A stretch of DNA of 8,598 nucleotides, from the NCBI GenBank assembly GCA_007123395.1, contig SKLD01000042.1:1-8598 (forward strand). The letters run 5' to 3'. The DNA comes from Opitutales bacterium. Its GTDB lineage: Bacteria > Verrucomicrobiota > Verrucomicrobiia > Opitutales > Oceanipulchritudinaceae. Below the pieces are notes generated by a model that was not told the origin of the DNA, made no database searches, and saw only the letters and a program-made list of their open reading frames with translations. The translations under genes and the position numbers were made by a program. This document shows positions 1 through 7,852 of this stretch, piece after piece (the first letter of the stretch is position 1; every line of letters begins with the position of its first letter).

Positions 1-163
1 AGTAGGTGATCACCTCCACCCCGCTGAACTCCGCCGCGCGGTGCAGCGCCGCCACCCACACCTCCCGCTGACCCTCCAACAGCAAGCGACGCTTCTGGAT
101 CACCCGCGATGTCACATGATAAACCGCCGGCCCGTCCTCACGTTTTATTCTGATTTCTCCCAT
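1..163 (-). CDS. RAYT-like transposase (Y1/HUH family), N-terminal part, cut by the left window edge
   Basis: Reading leftwards from the ATG at 163-161, the frame stays open for 54 codons to the window edge. The peptide contains AVYHVTSRVIQKRRLL followed by a helical stretch and GVEVITY. In RAYT/IS200-like Y1 transposases this is the usual N-terminal order: a YHVxSR beta strand, a helix, then a GVxVxxY strand that leads into the catalytic HUH motif. The HUH pair and catalytic tyrosine would lie outside the window and cannot be checked. The ATG is chosen because an in-frame TAA lies two codons upstream (169-167); no Shine-Dalgarno is seen before it. Proteins of this family cut and join single-stranded DNA at REP-type palindromes and are often domesticated single-copy genes. 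The family call comes from motif memory; an inactive or degraded copy cannot be excluded. Confidence 0.72.
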   Translation of the reverse strand, partial: MGEIRIKREDGPAVYHVTSRVIQKRRLLLEGQREVWVAALHRAAEFSGVEVITY

Positions 164-277
164 AATTTACGAACCATTAAGCACCACGAGACAGGATACA
201 CGATATATTTCTTCAAGAAAATTTGGAGTACACGATGAGAAGTGAATTGATGAAGCACTGTGTGCCATATTTCGAAG

Positions 278-313
278 ACACATTGCAACATTAAACTTCT
301 TTGAGCAATGTGT
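278..313. repeat. Perfect 9-bp inverted repeat (stem-loop)
   Basis: ACACATTGC at 278-286 is the exact reverse complement of GCAATGTGT at 305-313, with an 18-base AT-rich loop. It sits at the boundary between the AT-rich and GC-rich halves of the gap, about 115 bp upstream of the transposase start. There is no T-run on either side, so it is a poor intrinsic terminator. It could be a protein-binding palindrome or part of a REP-like element linked to the adjacent RAYT gene; nothing in the sequence decides between these. Confidence 0.55.
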
Positions 314-476
314 TCGGGCCGCTGGTCGCGCGGGGGTTGGGCAGGCTTTCCAGTGTCGCACGAAATGGTTCAGGACGTCCGTCGGGTGAGGCCGGTCGGC
401 TGGAGATTCGCGTCATCGTATGCTTTCCCGCGCGGACGGGTTCTCGCTTTCCTATAGCGGGGGGAGCCGTTGCGAA

Positions 477-539
477 GGAGAGAGGCCTGCCCTGACGCCG
501 CTTCGACGGCAACCCAAACCCGGAGGCAGGTCCCTCTTT
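477..539. repeat. Long imperfect stem-loop downstream of the phosphatase gene
   Basis: Bases 480-491 pair with 525-536 through ten Watson-Crick pairs, one G-T pair and one A-C mismatch. The plus-strand stem extends outward by an A-T pair and two G-T pairs to 477 and 539. Inside the loop, GCCG (497-500) and CGGC (507-510) form a short second hairpin around CTTCGA. The element lies 18-80 bp past the stop of the leftward phosphatase gene, where a terminator would be expected, but no T-run follows on that strand. The G-T pairs favour folding of plus-strand RNA over minus-strand RNA. It may be a Rho-type or processing structure, a REP-like palindrome or a small-RNA stem. Confidence 0.5.
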
Positions 540-556
540 GTTCTAAAAATGTTGAA

Positions 557-1318
557 TTAATCCGGCAGCAGATCGCTGCGTCCCGCCGCCCAGATATCGT
601 AGGCAAGCGTCTTTCCGCCCGTCGCGCGCATGCGCACGAGGCCGCCTGCTGCCTGCACGAGCGCAAGCCCCGCCGCCACATCCCAGAGGCGTATCGAGCT
701 TTCATAGTAGACGTCCGAACGCCCGGCTGCTACATAAGCGAGCGCGAGCGCGGCGGAGCCCACCATGCGCACCTTCTTGTATGCCTGCACCCGTCCGACG
801 AATTCGTGCAACTCCGCCGAGCCCCGGCTCATGCCGGAGGGAAAACCCGTCTGCAGCGCTGCCTCGTCCCGCTTGCGCGCCCACTCGGGCACGAGGGCTT
901 CGCCGTTGAGGCGCAGTCCCCCGGCCACGATCCCCGCGAAGCATTCACCCGCATGGAAATCATATACCACGCCGAGCACCGGCGTTTCGCCGCGCATCAG
1001 ACCGATGCTCACACAGCATTGCGGTGATCCGCGCAAATAGTTGAAGGTGCCATCCAGCGGATCGACCACCCAATAGGGTTCGTAGCGCTCCGTCAGCGAG
1101 GCGTCTCCGCCCTCCTCCTCGCCGACCACGGGATAGGGTGTCTCCCCCTGAAGCAACGCGCGGATACGCCGCTCCGAATCGACGTCGGCGCGCAACTTCA
1201 CGTCGTGCCGGTCCGAGAAGGTGACCTCGCGGAGGTCTCCCGCGCCTTCACGGAGGATTCCGCCTGCCTCCCGGGCGGCGGTTTCGGCCACCGCCAGCAA
1301 CTTCTCTAAAGATTCCAT
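557..1318 (-). CDS. Inositol monophosphatase family protein (Mg-dependent sugar phosphatase)
   Basis: This 253-residue protein has the full signature of the IMPase/FBPase-like superfamily, which removes phosphate from small sugar or nucleotide phosphates using two or three Mg ions. GEEEGG at 66-71 supplies the metal-binding glutamate. WVVDPLDGTFNY at 83-94 is the classic motif 1, with D86, D89, G90 and T91. WDVAAG at 212-217 is motif 2, with D213 as metal ligand. Length is normal (250-280) and no key residue is missing. The ATG at 1318 puts the usual N-terminal helix (LEKLLAVAETAAREAGG) in place. Substrate cannot be told from sequence: inositol-1-phosphate, histidinol phosphate, fructose-1,6-bisphosphate and 3'-phosphoadenosine 5'-phosphate are all used in the family. 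It is the last gene of the minus-strand cluster, 77 bp after the SUI1 gene. That spacer shows only a short repeated ACAGAGAA and no strong terminator, so co-transcription is likely. Confidence 0.93.
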   Translation of the reverse strand: MESLEKLLAVAETAAREAGGILREGAGDLREVTFSDRHDVKLRADVDSERRIRALLQGETPYPVVGEEEGGDASLTERYEPYWVVDPLDGTFNYLRGSPQCCVSIGLMRGETPVLGVVYDFHAGECFAGIVAGGLRLNGEALVPEWARKRDEAALQTGFPSGMSRGSAELHEFVGRVQAYKKVRMVGSAALALAYVAAGRSDVYYESSIRLWDVAAGLALVQAAGGLVRMRATGGKTLAYDIWAAGRSDLLPD

Positions 1319-1395
1319 CCCGCATCAGCTTGCAGGAAGCGCAGCCGCTGGAAAGCCCTGATTGCCCCGGCAAACAGAGAAAAACAGAGAATGCC

Positions 1396-1803
1396 TCAAC
1401 CCCCGGCGAAGACCGGCCGGTAGCCGCGCCCGCACAAAAAGGATGCGACCGCTTCGCGGTTGTCTCCCTGAATTTCAATGATGTCGCCCTTCACCGCGCC
1501 GCCCACGCCGAGACGCGTCTTGAGGGCTTTCGCCAGCTCGGGAAGGTGCCGCCGCGCGGCGGGTGAAAAGCCCCTGATCTCCGTCACGGTCTTGCCGCCC
1601 TTTCCGCTTTTAAGGCGGCGGATTTCGATCCGCTCGCCACGCCCTTCGCCGTTCTTCTCCCCTTCCGCCGCAGGCGCTTTCGCCGGCAACGGCGCAGCCC
1701 GCCTGTCTATGCTCCGCCCCTCAAGGCGAAGCGCGTCGAACGGGTTGTCCGCCTCCAATGCCTCACCCCCGCTCGTGTCGATACGTTCTTTCTTTTTCGC
1801 CAT
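1396..1803 (-). CDS. yciH: YciH-type SUI1 family translation factor (eIF1-like)
   Basis: This is a 135-residue protein with a C-terminal SUI1/eIF1 domain at about 57-135. It includes RLKSGKGGKTVTEIRGF (63-79), GVGGAVKGDIIEIQGD (99-114) and the terminal GYRPVFAGG. The order and end closely resemble Escherichia coli YciH, where GCGGAVK, IEIQGD and a final AGG are found. The first ~55 residues are a disordered, charged, Ala/Pro-rich extension. SUI1 proteins bind the small ribosomal subunit; in bacteria YciH is thought to influence start-codon fidelity or act as a translation inhibitor under stress. I chose the ATG at 1803-1801, giving MAKKKERIDTSGG, rather than an upstream in-frame start at 1839 that would lie inside the preceding gene. 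A weak GAGCGAG precedes it. The gap to the upstream 78-residue gene is only 7 bp, so the two are almost certainly co-transcribed. Confidence 0.9.
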   Translation of the reverse strand: MAKKKERIDTSGGEALEADNPFDALRLEGRSIDRRAAPLPAKAPAAEGEKNGEGRGERIEIRRLKSGKGGKTVTEIRGFSPAARRHLPELAKALKTRLGVGGAVKGDIIEIQGDNREAVASFLCGRGYRPVFAGG

Positions 1804-1810
1804 CGCTCGC

Positions 1811-2047
1811 TCAATGCTGTGTCGCGCGCATGTGTTCAAGTGCCTTCACGTAGCTGCGCCGCTGCAGATAGTGGCGCAGGCGTTCGTCCAGATGCTCCGC
1901 CCGCGCCAGCGCGTCAAGGCGCCGCAAGGCGTCGGCAACAGACAGCGTTCCGCTGTGGGAGGGGCCGTCGACAACAGCCTTCAGGCATGCCTCCAAAGAT
2001 TCCCCGCCTTCGGGTGCCGGGGCCGAATCCACGCTGACTTCGCTCAT
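1811..2047 (-). CDS. Small protein of unknown function, first gene of the yciH cluster
   Basis: This 78-residue protein is not recognised. Residues 1-16 are acidic and flexible. Residues 17-78 look largely helical and amphipathic, ending in a basic segment (DERLRHYLQRRSYVKALEHM). There is no signal peptide, membrane segment, cysteine pair or nucleotide-binding motif. Support for it being real comes from position. It starts next to the divergent control region, ends 7 bp before the yciH start codon, and has an ATG at 2047 with no competing frame of better character. The GC-rich plus-strand frame over the same region extends through both small genes and looks like a shadow. A role in translation alongside the SUI1 protein is possible from context only. 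No clear Shine-Dalgarno precedes the ATG. Confidence 0.62.
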   Translation of the reverse strand: MSEVSVDSAPAPEGGESLEACLKAVVDGPSHSGTLSVADALRRLDALARAEHLDERLRHYLQRRSYVKALEHMRATQH

Positions 2048-2084
2048 TATCTTTACGAATACCCCAAAGCCGTCACATTACAAA

Positions 2085-2110
2085 AGCGGAAACTTCACGC
2101 AATTTCCGCT
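2085..2110. repeat. 8-bp inverted repeat in the divergent spacer
   Basis: AGCGGAAA (2085-2092) is the exact reverse complement of TTTCCGCT (2103-2110), with a 10-base spacer. It lies 38 bp from the start of the minus-strand small gene and 82 bp from the start of sucA, a position suitable for an operator serving both directions or for an RNA hairpin in either leader. It also overlaps the weak minus-strand promoter candidate. The regulator is unknown. Confidence 0.5.
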
Positions 2111-2140
2111 GCTCGGCGGCAAACGCATTGAAAACGCGGC

Positions 2141-2174
2141 CGAAGTGTCCAATCTGCTCCGGCATTTGACTTCG
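2141..2174 (+). repeat. Hairpin in the sucA leader, just before the start codon
   Basis: CGAAGT (2141-2146) pairs with ACTTCG (2169-2174). After a 3-base bulge, CAA (2150-2152) pairs with TTG (2166-2168), leaving a 13-base loop. The stem ends 17 bases before the sucA ATG, close enough to influence ribosome access. No T-run follows, so it is not a standard terminator. It does not match any leader motif I can recall. Confidence 0.35.
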
Positions 2175-2191
2175 AAAAGCGAAAAAGCCTC

Positions 2192-4945
2192 ATGAAAAAT
2201 CCAACCTTTGCGACCCGTTGGAACGCCGACGTCATTGACGAGCACTACGCTCGCTGGCTTGACGATCCCGAGTCCCTCGACCCTGTTTGGCGCGCGTTTT
2301 TCGAGGGATTTGCCCTCGGCGGTGAAAACGGCAAGACCAACGGCGCCCTCGACACCGAGAGCCCCTCAGACAAGGCCGCGGAGTACGCCATCCTCCAAGC
2401 CCGTTTCACCGGGGCGATTTACGCCTACCGTTCCATCGGCCACACGCAGGCTGACATCAATCCCCTCCTGCGCGAGCCGCCCACCAATCCCCGGCTCTCG
2501 CTCGAGCGTCTCGGCTTTCAGGAAGCCGATCTCGACAAGGTCTTCTGGACGGGCAACTATCTGGAAGGTATCCGCCTCTCCCTCCGCGAGTTGCTCGACA
2601 ACCTCGAAAAGACCTATTGCAGCTCGATCGGCGTGGAATACCTCCACATTCAGGAAACCCCTCGCCGCCGCTGGCTGCAGTCGCGTATGGAGCCCAGTCT
2701 CAACCGTCCAAAATACCCGCCCAAAACGCGCGAACGCATCCTCCGCAGCGTTACCGCGGCCGAGCAGTTCGAAAAGTTTCTCCACAGTAATTACGTCGGC
2801 CAGAAACGCTTCGGCCTTGAAGGTGGCGAAAGCCTCATCGCCGCCCTCGACACCATTCTCGAACGTGCCCCCGGGCTTGGCGTGAAAGAAATCGTCATGG
2901 GCATGGCGCACCGCGGCCGCCTCAATGTCCTCAGTAACATCATCGGCAAGTCCTACGAATACATCTTCCACGAGTTCAGCGAAAACTTCATCCCCGAGAT
3001 GAAGCACGGCGACGGCGACGTGAAATACCACCTCGGCTACTCTGCCAAACGCAAAAATTCAGCGGGCGCGGAAATCGCCCTGCACCTTGCCGCCAACCCC
3101 AGCCATCTCGAAGCCGTCAATCCGGTTGTCGAGGGCACCGCGCGCGCGCGTCAGCGTATCCTCGGCGACACCGCCGAACGGAAAGCGGTCCTCCCCGTGC
3201 TCGTCCACGGTGATGCCGCTTTCGCCGGCCAGGGAATCGTCGCCGAAGTGCTCAACTTCTCCCAACTGCCCGGCTACCGGACCGGAGGCACCGTGCACTT
3301 TGTCGTCAACAACCAGATCGGGTTCACGACCGACCCCTCCGAGGCGCGTTCCTCGCTCTACTGCACCGACGTGGCCAAAATGGTTGAAGCGCCCATCTTC
3401 CACGTCAACGGCGATGATCCGGAGGCCGTCGCGTGGATCACGCAACTCGCTCTCGAATACCGGCAGGAATTCAACTGCGACGTAGTTATCGATATCTGCT
3501 GTTACCGCCGCCATGGGCACAACGAGATCGACGAGCCCGGATTCACCCAACCGCTGCTCTACCAAAAGATCAGCGAGCACCCCGTCGTAAGCGAAATATA
3601 CGGCAGGCGCCTCATTGACGAAGGTGTCATCAGCGGGGAGCAGCTTGAAGCGTTTCGAGCCGGGGCGAAGGACTGCCTCCAGCACGCCTACGACGGTCTC
3701 AAACGCAAGCAGGAGGCCGGCGAAAAAATCGCCGCTCCCATGGAGGGTGCCAATCCTTCCTACCAAGCCGACTACGCCTTCAAGGACATCGCCACCGGAG
3801 TCGAAGCGGAATCCCTCGACCACGTCGCCCGCGCCCTCACCCGCTTTCCCGGAGATTTCAACATAAACCCTAAAATCAAGCGGCAACTCGCCGCCAAGCT
3901 GAAGGCCTTCGAAGAGGACAAGGGCATTGATTGGGCCTTCGCCGAAGCTCTTGCATGGGGCACGCTCATGATGCAGGGCAAACACGTCCGCCTCTCCGGA
4001 CAGGACAGCGTCCGCGGCACTTTCAGCCAGCGCCACGCGATTTTCTTCGATACCAAGACGCGAGAGCGCTACATCCCGCTCATGGCCATGGAAGGGCGAA
4101 AAGGGATGCTGTGCGTGCATAACTCGCTTCTCTCCGAAGCAGCTGTTCTCGGTTTTGACTACGGTTACAGCCTCGACTTTCCGGATATGCTTTGTCTGTG
4201 GGAAGCGCAGTTCGGCGACTTCGTCAACGGTGCGCAGGTCGTCATCGACCAGTTTATCGCCAGCTCCGAATCGAAATGGCAGCGTGTCAGCGGCCTTGTC
4301 ATGCTCCTGCCCCACGGTTACGAGGGCCAGGGCCCCGAGCATTCCAGCGCACGGCTTGAACGCTTCCTGCAGCAATGTGCCGAGGACAACATCCAAGTCG
4401 CCAACCTCACCACGCCAGCCCAGTATTTCCATATCCTGCGGCGCCAGATGATGCGCGACTTCCGCCGACCGCTCGTCATCATGTCACCCAAGAGCCTCCT
4501 GCGCCACCGCTCCGCCGTCTCCGACCGAAAGGATTTCACCGACGGTGTCTTCCGCTCCATCCTGCCCGACCCCGAGCCACCTTCTACGACCAAACGTGTC
4601 ATCCTCTGCTCCGGCAAAGTTTACTACGATCTCACCCTCCACCGGGAAGAAGAGAAGATCAAGGACACTGCCATTGTCCGCGTGGAGCAGTTCTACCCTT
4701 TCAATCGCAAACTCCTTGAAACCGTCATGAAGGAATACAAGAACGCCGGCGACATTGTCTGGTGCCAGGAAGAACCGGAAAACATGGGCGCATGGAGTTT
4801 CCTCCGACCGATCCTCGAAGAGACTCTCGGTGCCAAACCACGCTACGCCGGGAGGGACGCCGCCGCCAGCCCCGCCGTGGGCTCCCTCGCCCTCCACAAG
4901 CGCGAACAGGCCGCGCTCGTGAAAGAGGCTTTCCATTCCGCCTAA
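2192..4945 (+). CDS. sucA: 2-oxoglutarate dehydrogenase E1 component (thiamine diphosphate-dependent)
   Basis: This 917-residue protein is close to E. coli SucA in length (933). It decarboxylates 2-oxoglutarate and reductively succinylates the lipoyl arm of SucB in the TCA cycle (cytoplasm). The N-terminal segment (about 8-40, ending DPVWRAFFEGF) is the typical E1o start thought to contact E2, which fixes the ATG at 2192. The substrate and ThDP residues are present: GMAHRGRLN with H240, DVKYHLG with H280, HGDAAFAGQG with D341, NNQIGFTT with N374 and I376, and RRHGHNE at 439-445. The pyrimidine-binding domain begins near 585 (GQDSVRGTFSQRH) and contains LPHGYEGQGPEHSSARLERF with H708. The C-terminal domain has RVEQFYPF at 830-837 and WCQEEPENMGAW at 857-868. 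It lacks the fused acyltransferase domain of actinobacterial OdhA. It is the first gene of sucA-sucB-lpdA, with 21 bp before sucB. No Shine-Dalgarno is visible. Confidence 0.98.
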   Translation: MKNPTFATRWNADVIDEHYARWLDDPESLDPVWRAFFEGFALGGENGKTNGALDTESPSDKAAEYAILQARFTGAIYAYRSIGHTQADINPLLREPPTNPRLSLERLGFQEADLDKVFWTGNYLEGIRLSLRELLDNLEKTYCSSIGVEYLHIQETPRRRWLQSRMEPSLNRPKYPPKTRERILRSVTAAEQFEKFLHSNYVGQKRFGLEGGESLIAALDTILERAPGLGVKEIVMGMAHRGRLNVLSNIIGKSYEYIFHEFSENFIPEMKHGDGDVKYHLGYSAKRKNSAGAEIALHLAANPSHLEAVNPVVEGTARARQRILGDTAERKAVLPVLVHGDAAFAGQGIVAEVLNFSQLPGYRTGGTVHFVVNNQIGFTTDPSEARSSLYCTDVAKMVEAPIFHVNGDDPEAVAWITQLALEYRQEFNCDVVIDICCYRRHGHNEIDEPGFTQPLLYQKISEHPVVSEIYGRRLIDEGVISGEQLEAFRAGAKDCLQHAYDGLKRKQEAGEKIAAPMEGANPSYQADYAFKDIATGVEAESLDHVARALTRFPGDFNINPKIKRQLAAKLKAFEEDKGIDWAFAEALAWGTLMMQGKHVRLSGQDSVRGTFSQRHAIFFDTKTRERYIPLMAMEGRKGMLCVHNSLLSEAAVLGFDYGYSLDFPDMLCLWEAQFGDFVNGAQVVIDQFIASSESKWQRVSGLVMLLPHGYEGQGPEHSSARLERFLQQCAEDNIQVANLTTPAQYFHILRRQMMRDFRRPLVIMSPKSLLRHRSAVSDRKDFTDGVFRSILPDPEPPSTTKRVILCSGKVYYDLTLHREEEKIKDTAIVRVEQFYPFNRKLLETVMKEYKNAGDIVWCQEEPENMGAWSFLRPILEETLGAKPRYAGRDAAASPAVGSLALHKREQAALVKEAFHSA

Positions 4946-4966
4946 CCTTCTGCCATAAACCCGAAC

Positions 4967-6277
<1,311 letters not shown>

Positions 6278-6282
6278 TTCAC

Positions 6283-6319
6283 GGCGGCCCTAACAAAGCC
6301 GGGCCGTTATTTTGATTTT
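6283..6319 (+). terminator. Terminator-like hairpin with T-rich tail between sucB and lpdA
   Basis: CGGCCC (6285-6290) pairs perfectly with GGGCCG (6301-6306). Two G-T pairs extend the stem to 6283 and 6308, with a 10-base loop. The next bases, 6307-6319, read TTATTTTGATTTT, ten T in thirteen, which is the form of a Rho-independent terminator. It starts 5 bp after the sucB stop, and the lpdA ATG follows directly at 6320. This position would let it trim lpdA expression relative to sucAB. The stem is short (6 GC pairs) and the T-run is interrupted, so partial termination is more likely than a full stop. Confidence 0.55.
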
Positions 6320-7711
6320 ATGGATACCTACGATCTCGTTGTTATCGGCGCCGGTCCCGCAGGATATGTGTGCGCCATCCGCGCCGCCCAACTGGGCCTC
6401 AAAGCCGCGCTCGTCGAAAAGGAGGAGCACCTCGGGGGCACCTGCCTGAATATCGGATGCATTCCGAGTAAAGCCCTCCTCCATTCCACCGAACTGTTCC
6501 ACCACGCCGCCCACGGCGAACACCACGGAATCGTCGCTAAGGAAGTGACCGTCGATGTAGCCAAACTCATGGAACGAAAGGGAAAGGTCGTTGACCAACT
6601 TCGGAAAGGGGTCGGCACCCTCGTGCAAAAGCGCGGCATCACCGTCCTCAAAGGCACCGGCAAGCTCCTCGGCGATCACAAGGTCGAGGTCTCCGGCGGC
6701 GGCGAAACGAAGACGGTCGCAGCGGAGAATATCGTCATCGCCACTGGATCCTCCCACGCCGGGTTGCCCTTCCTCGAAATCGACGAAAAGGACATCGTTT
6801 CCAGCACCGGCGCACTTGCCTTCGACGCAGTGCCCGAACGCCTCGTCGTTATCGGGGGCGGAGCCATTGGTCTCGAGTTGGGCTGTGTGTGGGCGCGCCT
6901 CGGCAGCAAGGTTACAGTCGTCGAGTTTCTCCCCACCATCGCCGCCGGCTCCGACGACGACGTCAGCAAACTCGCCGAGCGCATTTTCAAGAAGCAAGGC
7001 CTCGCCATCGATACCAATACAAAGGTCGTCGCCTGTGATAAACAGAACGGGGCCCTTGTCCTCAAGGCGGAAAAGAAGGGCAAGGAAAAGACCTACGAAG
7101 CCGATAAAATCCTTATCTCCGTCGGGCGCAAAGCCCATACCGACGGACTCGGCCTCGACAACGCCGGCATCGAAACCGATGAACGCGGGCGCATACCCGT
7201 CGATAACTTCCGCACCAAGGCCAAAGGCGTCTGGGCCATCGGCGATGTCATAGCCGGGCCTATGCTCGCCCACAAGGCCGAAGAGGACGGCGTCGCCGTC
7301 GCCGAGATGATCGCGGGCAAACCCGTTCACGTTGATTATAACCTCGTCCCCAACGTCATCTACACCCAGCCCGAAATAGCCTCCGTCGGCCTCACTGAGC
7401 GCGCCGCCAAAGACAAAGGACTCGATGTTAAAGTGGGCAAATTCAGCCTCCTCGCCAACGGACGAGCCATTGCACAAGACGCCACCGACGGGATGGTCAA
7501 GGTCATCGCCGACGCCAATACCGACCGCCTTCTCGGTGTCGCAGTCATCGCCGCCGGCGCCTCCGAAATCATTGCCTCTGCCGTCGCCCACATGACCTAC
7601 GGCGGCAGCGCCGAAGACCTCGGCCGCACAGTCCACGCCCACCCCACAATTTCCGAGTCCCTCAAAGAAGCCGCCCTCGCCATCGAGAAAGCCGCCATCC
7701 ACGCCCTCTGA
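6320..7711 (+). CDS. lpdA: Dihydrolipoyl dehydrogenase, E3 (FAD flavoprotein)
   Basis: This 463-residue protein is the normal size for the family. It reoxidises the dihydrolipoyl arm of E2 and passes the electrons through a disulfide and FAD to NAD+. The FAD-binding GAGPAG is at 10-15. The redox-active pair is C42 and C47 in GGTCLNIGCIPSKA. The NAD-binding GGGAIG is at 179-184, the second FAD motif AIGDV at 306-310, and the C-terminal interface HAHPTISE at 439-446 provides the catalytic H441 and E446 for the partner subunit. Nothing is missing. It lies 42 bp after sucB and likely belongs to the same operon, though a terminator-like hairpin stands between them. The T-rich tail of that hairpin occupies the usual ribosome-binding position, so there is no Shine-Dalgarno. 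If no other E3 exists in the genome, it could also serve pyruvate dehydrogenase and glycine cleavage. Confidence 0.97.
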   Translation: MDTYDLVVIGAGPAGYVCAIRAAQLGLKAALVEKEEHLGGTCLNIGCIPSKALLHSTELFHHAAHGEHHGIVAKEVTVDVAKLMERKGKVVDQLRKGVGTLVQKRGITVLKGTGKLLGDHKVEVSGGGETKTVAAENIVIATGSSHAGLPFLEIDEKDIVSSTGALAFDAVPERLVVIGGGAIGLELGCVWARLGSKVTVVEFLPTIAAGSDDDVSKLAERIFKKQGLAIDTNTKVVACDKQNGALVLKAEKKGKEKTYEADKILISVGRKAHTDGLGLDNAGIETDERGRIPVDNFRTKAKGVWAIGDVIAGPMLAHKAEEDGVAVAEMIAGKPVHVDYNLVPNVIYTQPEIASVGLTERAAKDKGLDVKVGKFSLLANGRAIAQDATDGMVKVIADANTDRLLGVAVIAAGASEIIASAVAHMTYGGSAEDLGRTVHAHPTISESLKEAALAIEKAAIHAL

Positions 7712-7751
7712 AAAACGCCTCCAAAAAAACCTCCCCCCGCCAAAGCCCTCT

Positions 7752-7811
7752 AAAATATTTATCTCAGAGCTATAGTAAACTTTTACCTGCAGGCAATAAG
7801 CGAAATATTTT
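7752..7811. repeat. 9-bp inverted repeat enclosing 42 bp, downstream of lpdA
   Basis: AAAATATTT (7752-7760) is the exact reverse complement of AAATATTTT (7803-7811). The enclosed sequence contains GTAAA and TTTAC (7775-7779 and 7782-7786) and the 8-bp palindrome CCTGCAGG (7786-7793). The arms are pure A/T, so as RNA the stem would be weak. It lies 40 bp past the lpdA stop and could help 3'-end formation, but it lacks the GC stem of a normal terminator. Confidence 0.45.
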
Positions 7812-7828
7812 GATAATTTAAAAAGAAC

Positions 7829-7852
7829 TGTATGTATCATTGTATGTATCAT
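7829..7852. repeat. Perfect tandem duplication of a 12-bp unit
   Basis: TGTATGTATCAT occurs twice back to back (7829-7840 and 7841-7852) with no mismatch. Identical copies suggest a recent slippage duplication or a paired binding site. The unit contains an internal TGTATG/TATCAT alternation but is not itself palindromic. It lies in the AT-rich section, immediately before the orphan AGGAGGAG. Confidence 0.9.

Larger units (their letters stand above)
164..556. other. Gene-poor gap between the transposase start and the phosphatase gene
   Basis: No convincing protein gene is seen in this 393-bp stretch. Bases 164-300 are AT-rich (about 36% GC by hand count), whereas 301-556 is clearly GC-rich like the neighbouring genes, so composition breaks sharply near 300. 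The AT-rich part would hold any promoter of the leftward transposase. It contains TACACGAT twice (197-204 and 229-236) and a 19-codon plus-strand reading frame (235-294) preceded by GGAG. The stretch also holds the stem-loops at 278-313 and 477-539. Longer open frames in 291-512 have low-complexity translations that resemble no family I recognise. I see no match to tmRNA, SRP RNA or RNase P RNA core motifs. Confidence 0.6.
2048..2191. promoter_or_regulatory. Divergent control region between the yciH cluster and sucA
   Basis: This 144-bp spacer lies between the starts of two oppositely oriented transcription units, so it must contain or adjoin both promoters. No strong sigma-70 pair is visible. 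On the minus strand TTGCGT and TAATGT, 16 bp apart, are a weak candidate for the small-gene cluster. For sucA no good pair is seen, and TTGACT at 2166-2171 is too close to the start codon to act as a -35 box. Two stem-loops fill much of the spacer (2085-2110 and 2141-2174). No Shine-Dalgarno is found immediately before the sucA ATG (AAAAAGCCTC). Confidence 0.45.

Noticed and set aside
4..15. A perfect 12-bp palindrome AGGTGATCACCT
   Set aside because: It lies inside the transposase reading frame and contains a common GTGATCAC core. Nothing ties it to a binding site.
164..556. A known RNA gene (6S, SRP, RNase P, tmRNA) or a common riboswitch
   Set aside because: I looked for the conserved cores of these classes on both strands and found none. 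The stems seen do not form any of those architectures.
470..1027. A 185-residue plus-strand frame overlapping the phosphatase gene
   Set aside because: The minus strand has intact IMPase motifs; this frame is a shadow with His/Arg-rich composition.
1340..1400. Possible terminator between yciH and the phosphatase gene
   Set aside because: The minus strand has a T-run but only a 4-bp stem (TTGC/GCAA) follows rather than precedes it, so the order is wrong for an intrinsic terminator.
1478..2131. A 217-residue plus-strand frame across the yciH and 78-residue genes
   Set aside because: The opposite frame carries a clear SUI1 domain. This translation is Arg/Ala/Pro-rich and featureless.
3059..4432. 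A 457-residue open frame antisense to sucA
   Set aside because: It lies wholly inside sucA, has a translation typical of a reverse-complement shadow, and sucA is intact.
6290..7852. A 520-residue open frame antisense to lpdA, longer than lpdA itself, starting MIHTMIHT in the tandem repeat
   Set aside because: Its translation is Gly/Asp/Phe-rich with no family resemblance, and it mirrors the strongly biased codons of lpdA. The real lpdA has every catalytic motif in the opposite frame.
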